Shown piece by piece: positions 7,945 to 15,371 of a stretch of 64,000 nucleotides of DNA (the first letter of the stretch is position 1; the number at the start of each line of letters is the position of its first letter). This stretch comes from JBBAGC01 sp964491265 (GTDB lineage: Bacteria > Spirochaetota > UBA4802 > UBA5550): contig CAZBFP010000010.1 in the NCBI GenBank assembly GCA_964491265.1, positions 62,001 to 126,000 of the forward strand. Direction: 5' to 3'. The notes beneath the pieces are model-generated. The model was not told where the DNA came from and did no database searches. It saw nothing but the letters and a program-made list of their open reading frames with translations. Both the position numbers and the translations under genes were made by a program.

Positions 7945-8323
7945 GAATATAAATATTGTATCACTGGTTAGAGAAAAAAGCAGTGAGTCAAAAATTTCAT
8001 GCGCGGAACTTTTTAAAATAGTAAATGAATATGCTGTATTTCCCGACCTGCTGGGGCAGTGTATAACACATGAAAAGATAAAGATAACTCATTGTCAGCT
8101 TGGTCTATTCGGTTATGAAAATAAAAAGAAAATTGTTGAACCTGCTGAAAGTGTAACAGAGGAGCTTGAAAATAAAATCTATTCTCATGTTGAAGATGGC
8201 ATAATCCCCTGCGCTGCTTCCTGGACTATTGCCGGTGAAATGGGGATGACAAAGCTGGAAGTAGCCGGAGCCTGTGAAAAGCTGAAGATAAAGATAAAGA
8301 AGTGTCAGCTTGGTGCTTTTTAA
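7928..8323 (+). CDS. Unknown protein built from two copies of a ~40-aa cysteine motif domain
   Basis: I do not recognise a named family. The 131-aa sequence consists of two related halves. The first runs from about ISCAELFKIVNEYA to IKITHCQLGLFGY and the second from IPCAASWTIAGEMG to IKIKKCQLGAF. Each half has a conserved I-x-CA near its start and I-K-I-x-x-CQLG-x-F at its end, giving four regularly placed cysteines plus one extra. The repeat could be a small winged-helix-like or metal-binding unit. A strong AAGGGGG Shine-Dalgarno precedes the ATG, and the gene ends the proA operon just before a terminator. Confidence 0.8.
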   Translation: MNQGNENINIVSLVREKSSESKISCAELFKIVNEYAVFPDLLGQCITHEKIKITHCQLGLFGYENKKKIVEPAESVTEELENKIYSHVEDGIIPCAASWTIAGEMGMTKLEVAGACEKLKIKIKKCQLGAF

Positions 8324-8333
8324 GTATAATAAT

Positions 8334-8367
8334 GCCGGGTAAGCCTTCCTGGGAGTACCCGGCTTTT
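8334..8367. terminator. Bidirectional intrinsic terminator
   Basis: GCCGGGTA (8334-8341) pairs with TACCCGGC (8356-8363) and is followed by TTTT on the plus strand. It sits between the convergent ends of the proA operon and the FATP-type ligase and can serve both, though the minus-strand U-tract is weaker. Confidence 0.8.
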
Positions 8368-8372
8368 AAATC

Positions 8373-10157
8373 CTAAAACTTATAAAAACCCTGCTGAATT
8401 TCTTCGTATATTTTTTTTGTAAGCTTTACATATCTTTTTTTCTCCGGGTTAAGGAAGTAAAGCTGATCTTTTATTATACCGGGATTAAAGCCATCCTTCT
8501 GGAGTTCAGTTTTAACCTGCTTAAAGCTTGAAGTGGCGTCTTTTTCTTTACGGATTCGGACAAAATGGGGTCTGGAATATGCGGGAAGATTCTCAGTAAC
8601 ATATTGTGCTAGAGCAGGCCAGTTCATCTTTTCACCAGGGAGAAGTGTAAGTGCTGCCATCCCTGCACGCCCCTCCATTCCCGGAATTTCTACTCCATAA
8701 ACATTGCTATCTTCAATTATGCCGAATCTGTTTATAAAATCCGCTACTTCATTTGTAGAAACCACTTCACCCTTCCACTTGAATGTATCACCAAGCCTGT
8801 CAACAAATGAAACATAATCCCCGGGATGGAGTTTTAGAAGATCTCCGCTGATGAAATAGCAGTCACCATTTTTGAAAACGTTTTGAATTATTTTCTGCTT
8901 TGTAGCATCTTTATTGCTCTTGTAACCGGGGAAAGGATTGGTTTTATTGATTGAAGCGAGAAACATTCCTGTTTCTCCAGGTTTGCATTTCCGGATAAAA
9001 CCATTGCTGTCTTTGATGAGCTCATCATTAAAAGTATCATATTTAGCCACTTCACCCATTCTAACACCGGCAGCGGTAAGTGTACCTACCATGCCAGGTA
9101 CACCTTTAAGGTTTGTCAGAGCACCCACACCCTCTGTGGCGCCGTATACCTCAATAATCCGTTTAATTCCGAATCTTTCCTTGAATTCAATCCAGTAATC
9201 AGCCCTCATACCGTTCCCTAAAATATATTTCAGCGGGTTATCCGCATCATTATCTTTTGCATGCTGGTTGTTAAGGTATCTGCATAATTCACCTATATAG
9301 ACAAAAATTGATGCATTATACTTCCGTATATCATCCCAGAAATCCGTAACAGAAAATTTCCTTTTTAAAGCAAAGGTGCCTCCATGCATAAGTGTTGTTG
9401 ACCAGGCAATATTTATTCCGCTGTTATGATAGAGGGGGAGGCAGCAGTATTGGATGTCGGAGGCTATGGATCTGAGGCTGACCCCGCCTGCACCATAGCC
9501 GAGCTGCAGCCACTTCTGATGTTTCAGCTCAGTTGCTTTAGGTTTTCCTGTAGTACCGGATGTATAAATATACTCAAGAGTATCTCTGGAGTTGATTGGA
9601 GGCCTTACTGACGGATTGGTTACAGGCTCAGCAGAAACATGGGGCCTCAGGTCGTCAATAAAATCGGGGATTTTTGTGCCCCGGTTTTCTTTATCAACGT
9701 ATATCATCCCCGGTTTTTTTAATTTAATCTTATCTTTAATTTTTACAATCTCAGGGACAAATTCATCACCAAGGATTAAAGCCCTCCCTTCAGCGATATT
9801 TACAGCATGGAGCAGAATCTCTCCCTTTATATTATTATTAACAAGTGCCGGTATAACACCCAGCTTGGAAAGTCCCGCATGGATCATAAGAAGTTCCGGT
9901 CTGTTCTCCATGAGCAGTACTACTGTATCGCCCTTTATAAATCCTTTTTTCTGGAAAAAATGTGCATACCTGTTTACATTTTCATTAAAATCCTTATATG
10001 ATATAACTCTCTCTTCAAAGAGAATCAACGGTTTATCTTTGTATTTTTTTGCCTGTTTTTCAAGTACTGAACCAAGAGACATATTCTTTTTATTTTTTAA
10101 AGTTTTGTATCCTATAACTCCCTCAATAAAGGAACCGAGCCTTTTAAAATATTCCAT
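8373..10157 (-). CDS. Long/very-long-chain acyl-CoA synthetase, FATP type
   Basis: AMP-forming fatty acyl-CoA ligase, 594 aa. Motifs include YTSGTTGKPKATELKH (ATP/AMP loop), VYGATEGVGAL, ISGDLLKLHPGDYVSFVDR, GDTFKWKGE with VSTNEVADF, and YGVEIPGMEGRAG; the last three are typical of the fatty-acid-transport-protein (FATP/VLACS) branch. It would activate imported fatty acids at the membrane. I start it at the second of two ATGs (10155-10157), 5 nt after AGGAGG. The frame stays open upstream to 10235, but that extension lies partly inside repeat copy 4 and is not real protein. One of three acyl-CoA ligases in the window. Confidence 0.92.
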   Translation of the reverse strand: MEYFKRLGSFIEGVIGYKTLKNKKNMSLGSVLEKQAKKYKDKPLILFEERVISYKDFNENVNRYAHFFQKKGFIKGDTVVLLMENRPELLMIHAGLSKLGVIPALVNNNIKGEILLHAVNIAEGRALILGDEFVPEIVKIKDKIKLKKPGMIYVDKENRGTKIPDFIDDLRPHVSAEPVTNPSVRPPINSRDTLEYIYTSGTTGKPKATELKHQKWLQLGYGAGGVSLRSIASDIQYCCLPLYHNSGINIAWSTTLMHGGTFALKRKFSVTDFWDDIRKYNASIFVYIGELCRYLNNQHAKDNDADNPLKYILGNGMRADYWIEFKERFGIKRIIEVYGATEGVGALTNLKGVPGMVGTLTAAGVRMGEVAKYDTFNDELIKDSNGFIRKCKPGETGMFLASINKTNPFPGYKSNKDATKQKIIQNVFKNGDCYFISGDLLKLHPGDYVSFVDRLGDTFKWKGEVVSTNEVADFINRFGIIEDSNVYGVEIPGMEGRAGMAALTLLPGEKMNWPALAQYVTENLPAYSRPHFVRIRKEKDATSSFKQVKTELQKDGFNPGIIKDQLYFLNPEKKRYVKLTKKIYEEIQQGFYKF

Positions 10158-10189
10158 CATAGCCTCCTGTGGATATTTTATATCTTTGA

Positions 10190-10312
10190 TCAGTGTTAAT
10201 TCCTTAACTTTTATTTGAAATAAAATGATTTCCATATCCCCGCCGCTGTAGGCGGCGGGGATATGGAAATCATTATTATTGCACTAAAAAATATCTTCAG
10301 GAATAATTACTG
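10190..10312 (+). repeat. MITE-like element, copy 4
   Basis: A 123-bp copy, TCAGTGTTAATTCCT to AGGAATAATTACTG, flanked by ATCTTTGA (10182-10189) and ATCTTTAA (10313-10320), 7 of 8 identical. Its central palindrome is unusually long: ATTTCCATATCCCCGCCGC pairs perfectly with GCGGCGGGGATATGGAAAT, and the pairing continues two or three bases further out. It lies only 33 nt upstream of the acyl-CoA ligase start codon. Confidence 0.9.
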
Positions 10313-10396
10313 ATCTTTAATAGTCACATGAAAATCATAAGTCCACAACTAATTTTTCAAATATTCAGTTTTCATATAAAAATTATATAAAAAACA

Positions 10397-10519
10397 TCAA
10401 TGTTGATTTCTTAACTTTTATTTGGAATAAGATGTTTCCCATATTTCCGCCGCCGTTGGCGGCGTAGATATGGGAAACATTATTTTTACACTAAAAAATA
10501 TCTTTAAGAATAATTATAT
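10397..10519 (+). repeat. MITE-like element, copy 5
   Basis: A copy only 84 nt from copy 4 and in the same orientation. It runs from TCAATGTTGATTTCT to AAGAATAATTATAT and is flanked by exact AAAAAACA 8-mers (10389-10396 and 10520-10527), within a 17-bp direct repeat (10381-10397 and 10512-10528). The central stem is CCGCCGCC-GTT-GGCGGCG with outer arms GTTTCCCATAT / ATATGGGAAAC. Confidence 0.9.
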
Positions 10520-10601
10520 AAAAAACATATTAATAAGAAATTGACTAATCCACCTGTAAAGAGTATTAATACATGGAAAGATTGTTAAACAGGAGGAAAT
10601 G

Positions 10602-11357
10602 ATGTCATCAGTTTATAAAAAAATTAATGGTAAAAATTATGTTAAAAGTATGCTTGAGGCTGCTGAGGAGAAATGGGCTTTAAAAAAGGGGGGGAAACTT
10701 ACTCTTGTAGATGCCAGAAATATCTTCCCGGATATAAAAAGTGAATCACTCAGTGAAACTGAAATTAGAAGTATCTCTTATATTCTGGAGAACTACAGTT
10801 TTTCTGAAGCTGCGCTGAAATGGATTGAGCAGAAAGTGTCACCCGCAGTTCATGAAGTTGAGAATGTTGAAGCTCATACTGCAGAAGCAGAAATTTTAAG
10901 TTATCGTGAAGAGGTATCGGAGTATAAAGAAGCTGGAACTGAGGATAGCAGTACCTTTCCGCTTAAAAAGGTAATATTATTTTTTATTGTGGTTGCTGTT
11001 CTTGGTGCCGGGGTTGTCTTTTACCTTATGAAAAAGGGGGAGCAGGAATCATATCCGGTTTCTGTTGATGATGAACAGGTATCTGAATCTAAAGTGGAGG
11101 AATCTGCAATAGTTGAGGCTGAATCTGATGATAAAAAGTCCTCTGAAGAACCTGTTTTAGAACCAGTTGCAGAACCTGTTAAAGAGGAGCCTCAGGGGAG
11201 GCTTTATATTGTAAAACATGGCGATTCCCTGGTTAAAATAAGCATAGATATTTTTGGAGATTATTCCAGGTGGCAGGAGATTTACAGACTTAATAAAGAT
11301 ATAATTACAGAACCTGGTCTGGTTTATCCCGGGCAGAAATTAAAACTACCGGAATAA
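10602..11357 (+). CDS. LysM-domain membrane protein (paralogue of the gene at 61119)
   Basis: A 251-aa protein with a cytoplasmic N-terminal domain of ~80 residues and an acidic linker. One membrane segment follows (about 125-145, VILFFIVVAVLGAGVVFYLM), then a Glu/Val-rich spacer and a C-terminal LysM (RLYIVKHGDSLVKIS ... YPGQKLKLPE). LysM binds peptidoglycan glycans, so the tail should reach the periplasm. AGGAGG precedes two tandem ATGs; I use the second (10602) for spacing. The N-terminal domain and overall layout match the protein at 61119-61883, the only other example here. Two repeat copies lie just upstream. Confidence 0.85.
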   Translation: MSSVYKKINGKNYVKSMLEAAEEKWALKKGGKLTLVDARNIFPDIKSESLSETEIRSISYILENYSFSEAALKWIEQKVSPAVHEVENVEAHTAEAEILSYREEVSEYKEAGTEDSSTFPLKKVILFFIVVAVLGAGVVFYLMKKGEQESYPVSVDDEQVSESKVEESAIVEAESDDKKSSEEPVLEPVAEPVKEEPQGRLYIVKHGDSLVKISIDIFGDYSRWQEIYRLNKDIITEPGLVYPGQKLKLPE

Positions 11358-11367
11358 TAAAATAATT

Positions 11368-11394
11368 TTGACAAAAAAATATCTATTATATAAA
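11368..11394 (+). promoter_or_regulatory. Promoter and long leader of the cold-shock gene
   Basis: TTGACA (11368-11373) is followed after 15 nt by TATAAA, or after 17 nt by TAAACT. Transcription from here would give a ~110-nt AT-rich 5' leader before the cold-shock start codon. Long structured leaders are typical of temperature-regulated csp mRNAs. The promoter is a consensus match; thermosensing is inference. Confidence 0.55.
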
Positions 11395-11506
11395 CTTTGA
11401 TATTCAGTGTTCTTTATTGTTGTTCATAAACCGTAATAACAGATTTTTAGTTTTTCCGTTTATGAATAATATTATAAGCTGAAATTTTTATAAAGGAGTA
11501 TTTTTT

Positions 11507-11707
11507 ATGCCTAGTGGTGTTGTGAAATGGTTCAATGAAAAGAAAGGCTTTGGTTTTATATCAAAGGAGGATGGTGGAGATATTTTTGTCCATTATACAG
11601 GTATTGGAGGTGATGGATTTAAGAGTCTTCAAGAGGGAGCTAATGTTGAATTTGAGATAGAAGATTCAGATAAGGGACAACGCGCCGTAAACGTGAATGT
11701 TATATAA
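11507..11707 (+). CDS. Cold-shock domain protein
   Basis: A 66-aa single cold-shock domain, full length for CspA/B proteins. RNP1 KGFGFI and RNP2 DIFVHY are intact, and the N-terminus SGVVKWFNEKKGFGF is canonical. It would bind single-stranded RNA/DNA and act as an RNA chaperone. AAAGGAG lies upstream at a good distance. The gene is monocistronic, with a promoter at 11368 and a terminator at 11721. I cannot tell which csp paralogue it is. Confidence 0.96.
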   Translation: MPSGVVKWFNEKKGFGFISKEDGGDIFVHYTGIGGDGFKSLQEGANVEFEIEDSDKGQRAVNVNVI

Positions 11708-11720
11708 TTTCAGAATAATT

Positions 11721-11749
11721 AACGGGGTGACTACAAGGGTCATCCCGTT
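11721..11749 (+). terminator. Terminator hairpin after the cold-shock gene
   Basis: AACGGGGTGAC (11721-11731) pairs with GTCATCCCGTT (11739-11749), an 11-bp stem with one G-T pair. The downstream tract AATGCCCCTTT is only modestly U-rich, so termination efficiency is uncertain. Confidence 0.6.
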
Positions 11750-11787
11750 AATGCCCCTTTATACCTAATTATCTTTTAATCGCGGAA

Positions 11788-12636
11788 TCAGTCAAAACTA
11801 TAAAAGATGTGCTGCCGCGCCAGTCCTGCAAAACCGTAATCCGATATTTTTGATTCAAACTCCTCCCAGTTGTCGCCGTAATGTGTAAGGAATATCTTTT
11901 TCTTAATTTCTACAGGGAGCTGGTTTAACTCATCAAGAGAAGCGTGGACACCCCCTGTGAAAAACTGGCAGTCATGAAATATTGCTTCAAAATTAAATCT
12001 GTTTTCATAATAATCTATCAAATCGTAGTCAAAACGGGTGTCACTGGTGAAAAAAATACGGTCATCAATTATAAGGCCGCAGCTCCAGAAAGAACTTTGC
12101 CAGTCAGAGGATGAGTCAGGAATATGCTTTGTTCTCATCATTTTAATATTGATTTCTCCGATTCTTGTTCCAAAGGTTTCCCGGGAATAATCAGGGAGCC
12201 ATTGAGGCCTTACAACTTCCCAGAAATCTTTGAAAGAAAGTCTGTCACCTGCTTCCTCTTCATTGGATTCACATCCCCCCCGTAAAGACATATCCCAGAG
12301 TATGTGCTGATATGTCTCATTTATTACCATAACAGGCTTATTCTTTGTTACATATCTCCCCATGAGAGATACCTCTTCAAGTCCCCCTATATGATCAGCA
12401 TGAGAATGGGTTATAAGAAAATTTTTGATATTTATAACAGGTATACCAAGCTCTGAAAGGGCCTGTGGACATTTTGTTCCGCAATCTACAAGAAGATGAT
12501 CATTCCCTTTTACAATAAGAAGATTGGTCTGATACTGCCTTTTAGTAAAAGCACTACCGATTCCGACAAAAAATAATTCGAGCTGACCGTCATTTGTAAG
12601 TTTAAGCTTTTTGTCATTTAGTGTTATTATTTTCAT
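11788..12636 (-). CDS. Metallo-beta-lactamase-fold hydrolase
   Basis: A 282-aa soluble protein with the metal-binding signature THSHADHIGG (about residues 77-86), further ligand candidates RTKHIPDSS and TSDTRFD, and FLTHYGD near the C-terminus. The pattern is that of the RNase Z/phosphodiesterase-like part of the superfamily; substrate unknown. No signal peptide is seen, so it is probably cytoplasmic. GGGAG lies 9 nt before the ATG. It converges on the cold-shock gene and appears monocistronic. Confidence 0.88.
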   Translation of the reverse strand: MKIITLNDKKLKLTNDGQLELFFVGIGSAFTKRQYQTNLLIVKGNDHLLVDCGTKCPQALSELGIPVINIKNFLITHSHADHIGGLEEVSLMGRYVTKNKPVMVINETYQHILWDMSLRGGCESNEEEAGDRLSFKDFWEVVRPQWLPDYSRETFGTRIGEINIKMMRTKHIPDSSSDWQSSFWSCGLIIDDRIFFTSDTRFDYDLIDYYENRFNFEAIFHDCQFFTGGVHASLDELNQLPVEIKKKIFLTHYGDNWEEFESKISDYGFAGLARQHIFYSFD

Positions 12637-12741
12637 GTATTATAACTCCCTGTGAATAGAATAGCGGTTAACCAGATTACACTATTATAGAAATTTATTG
12701 CCTGAAAGTAAATCAATAATTCACTTTCAGGCAATAAATAA

Positions 12742-12850
12742 TGAACATTAATTCTAAATAAAATGTCTCAATGATCCCTCTGCAAATGACGGCGGGGTGG
12801 TTGAAAAAGAATTATTACATCAAAACATATCTTTTAAAAGAATCACTCTT
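12742..12850 (+). repeat. MITE-like element, copy 6 (decayed)
   Basis: About 109 bp with recognisable parts only: ACATTAATTCT, AAATAAAATG, a broken GC core (GATCCCTCTGC...GACGGCGGGG), and CAAAACATATCTTTT...AGAATCACT at the right. No clear flanking duplication. It looks like an old copy that lost its palindrome. Confidence 0.6.
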
Positions 12851-12923
12851 ATAATATATAAATATTTATTGAATTCTTCAAGCTTTAATTTGAATGTAGA
12901 ACAATAACCTGAATGGAGCAGTT

Positions 12924-14861
12924 ATGGAAGAGAAAGATCATTGGACATGGAAAAGAGAGGATTTAAAAACGATTGCAGGGTCTTTTTATGAAACCTGCGC
13001 AAGGGTACCTGACAGGCCGGCACAGGTTTTTAATCCGGACCAGTATAGCTGCGGGACAAAGGGGAGGGTCACCTGGTCTGAACTTCTGAAAATAGTTGAA
13101 TCAGCAGCCTGCGGAATCATGAGTCTGGGGGGAAGGCATCAGGACAGGATAGGGATTATTTCGCAAAGCAGCCCCTTCTGGACTCAGGCTGATATGGCAA
13201 TATGCTGCAGCGGGGGCGTAAGTGTGGCAATTTTTCCAACACTCTCTTCAGATGAAACAGAATATATTTTAAATGATTCAGAGTGCAGAATCATTTTCGC
13301 AGGGAATGAAAAAATTCTGGAAATGCTGATTCCAATGTTTGACAGGATTCGTTTTCTGGAGAAAATTATAGTAATGGATCCCTTTTACCGCAGTAAAGAT
13401 ATAAGGATTATGGGGATAGGTGAACTTACGGAATCGGGGGATCGATGGAAGAAAAATAATTATTCTGATTATAATTTAAGAAGAGAGAGCATTACATTAG
13501 ATGACTGGTATACAATTATATATACTTCAGGAACAACCGGTGAAGGGAAGGGGGTTGTTCTCACCCATTTTAACGCGGCTTCACGAATGGCAGGTGTTGA
13601 TGAATTTTTTAAAAAACATGGCATGGAAATATCTGAAAAAGACAGAACACTCTGTTTTCTTCCACTTGCTCACATTTTTGACAGGGTCTCCTGTCAGCTT
13701 TCAGCTATAATATACGGTTCATCCATTGCTTATTCAGGGAAAGCAGGAAATCTTATTGAAGATCTTAAACATTTTAACCCCTCATGGTTCAATTCAGTAC
13801 CTGCATTATATGAGAAATTTTATTTAATGGTGATGCAGTCTTTCAGTGAGAAGCGCTTTAAAAAAAATCTTTTTGATATGGCGCTCCGTATAGGATACCA
13901 GGTCCTGGAGTTCAGAAAAGTGACTAATGACTGCTATAATATGCACCCTGATTATGATTTCAAAAAACGTCTTCCTTTATTCCTGCGTATTAAATTTATA
14001 TTCGCAGATAAATTCTTTGCAAAAATAAGAGCACTTTTCGGGAAAAATTTCAGGTATTCATTTACTGCAAGTGCCTCATTATCACCGCATATACTTAAGT
14101 TCTATTATGCTGCAGGCCTGCCTGTTATTGAAGGGTACGGATTAACAGAAAGTTTTAACGCCTGTATACTCAACCCGATGACAGGGTGTAAACCAGGTTA
14201 TCTTGGAATCAATGCCAATGGGGGACAGTGCCGTATTGCTCCTGATGGGGAACTTGAAATATCTGAAGCAGGTGTATTCAGCGGGTATATTAATAAGCCG
14301 GAGGAAACAGCCGAATCTTTTACACCTGACGGATGGTTTAAAACCGGTGACCTTGTTTTAAGGGACAGCAGCGGTTATTATAAAATCTATGACAGAAAGA
14401 AAAATATAATATGCACCACTTCCGGTAAAAACATCTCCCCTGCGAAGCTTGAAAAGCTTTTTAAAAACAGTAAATATATTGATCAGATATTTTTTGCCGG
14501 AGAGGACAAAAAATATATTACAGCTATTATTGTCCCAAATTTTGACTCTTTTATTGATCTCTTTGAAAAGGAGGGGATTAAATACAGCAGAGACTCGATT
14601 ATACGGGATAATTCATCCGGCATCTCTCTAACTGTAGAAACAGGTGAGGATTTTATTCAGATTCCCAGGCTTAATGAACTGATTCGTAAAGAAGTACAGA
14701 ATGCAAACAGCATGCTTGAGAATTTTGAACAGATAAAGCAGTATACCATAGTTAATGAAAGATTTACTGAGAATAATGGAATGCTCACCCCTTCACTTAA
14801 AACAAAGAAAAGAGCGATTCTGGAGAAATATAGCATGGAGATCGAAAAGATGTACCGGTAG
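12924..14861 (+). CDS. Long-chain acyl-CoA synthetase (AMP-forming)
   Basis: A 645-aa FadD15-type ligase. Motifs: TIIYTSGTTGEGKGVVLTH, FLPLAHIFDRVS, PVIEGYGLTESFNACILNP, DGWFKTGDLVL, YDRKKNIICTTSGKNISP and a C-terminal TPSLKTKKRAILEKY. It activates long-chain fatty acids to acyl-CoA via an acyl-adenylate. GGAG precedes the ATG. It is a paralogue of the ligase at 29904-31820, with the same order of motifs and length. The 3' end abuts a truncated gene on the other strand. Confidence 0.92.
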   Translation: MEEKDHWTWKREDLKTIAGSFYETCARVPDRPAQVFNPDQYSCGTKGRVTWSELLKIVESAACGIMSLGGRHQDRIGIISQSSPFWTQADMAICCSGGVSVAIFPTLSSDETEYILNDSECRIIFAGNEKILEMLIPMFDRIRFLEKIIVMDPFYRSKDIRIMGIGELTESGDRWKKNNYSDYNLRRESITLDDWYTIIYTSGTTGEGKGVVLTHFNAASRMAGVDEFFKKHGMEISEKDRTLCFLPLAHIFDRVSCQLSAIIYGSSIAYSGKAGNLIEDLKHFNPSWFNSVPALYEKFYLMVMQSFSEKRFKKNLFDMALRIGYQVLEFRKVTNDCYNMHPDYDFKKRLPLFLRIKFIFADKFFAKIRALFGKNFRYSFTASASLSPHILKFYYAAGLPVIEGYGLTESFNACILNPMTGCKPGYLGINANGGQCRIAPDGELEISEAGVFSGYINKPEETAESFTPDGWFKTGDLVLRDSSGYYKIYDRKKNIICTTSGKNISPAKLEKLFKNSKYIDQIFFAGEDKKYITAIIVPNFDSFIDLFEKEGIKYSRDSIIRDNSSGISLTVETGEDFIQIPRLNELIRKEVQNANSMLENFEQIKQYTIVNERFTENNGMLTPSLKTKKRAILEKYSMEIEKMYR

Positions 14862-15087
14862 CGCATATTTTATCATAAAATAAACCGTTTAATTTTGCAG
14901 TTTTCAGGAGTTCATCAATTTGACCTTTTGTGGCTATATTATGCCGTACAACCCAGAGGGAGCCTGTAAAATTTCTCTTTACATTTATTGACTTTAATTG
15001 TTCCCTGCTGCACGATGACAGCATAATAAGTAATAGGGCTGATATGAGAGGAATCACTGTTTTTCTATTCCCGGTTTTTAATGGCAT
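14862..15087 (-). pseudogene. Truncated lipoprotein gene, N-terminal fragment only
   Basis: An AAGGGATT Shine-Dalgarno and ATG (15085-15087) start a lipoprotein signal peptide with lipobox IMLSSC, followed by GSLWVVRHNIATKGQIDELL and KTAKLNGL. That segment resembles the first strand and helix of GHL10/family-10-like glycosyl hydrolase lipoproteins. The similarity-like part ends near 14885, where the frame runs into the 3' end of the convergent acyl-CoA ligase and stops. Only about 70 meaningful codons remain, so I regard it as a 3'-deleted remnant. The original family is a guess. Confidence 0.6.
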
Positions 15088-15222
15088 CGATAAATCCCTT
15101 TTTATATTTTTAAATGGGATTCAGCCAATTCCGGGGAAAAAGTCCTGTCAATTTTATTTTTTAAATGTTGCATCGATTCTGCAGAGATTATCTATTATAG
15201 TTAAGATGAAGGGATAAAAATA

Positions 15223-15346
15223 AGAATGTCAATTCCTGAAAATATATTTTTGTGTAGAAATGGACAATTTTATATTTCCGCCCCCTTCAGCAGCGGGAAT
15301 AAGAGATCATTTTTTAACAATAAAAAATTCAGGAATTAATACTGTA
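15223..15346 (-). repeat. MITE-like element, copy 7 (inverted orientation)
   Basis: Reverse-oriented copy, reading on the plus strand from AATGTCAATTCCTGAAAATA to TTCAGGAATTAATACTGTA. The core is partly eroded. TAAAAATAA occurs at both borders (15215-15223 and 15345-15353), consistent with an 8-bp target duplication. It ends only 25 nt upstream of the next start codon. Confidence 0.8.
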
Positions 15347-15371
15347 AAAATAAAGAAAAACCGCTTACAAA

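Noticed and set aside
9592..10218. 208-codon plus-strand frame opposite the FATP-type ligase
   Set aside because: Shadow of the conserved ligase on the other strand; composition is typical of an antisense frame.
10158..10235. N-terminal extension of the FATP-type ligase frame
   Set aside because: The extension runs into repeat copy 4; an AGGAGG site and tandem ATGs mark the real start near 10157.
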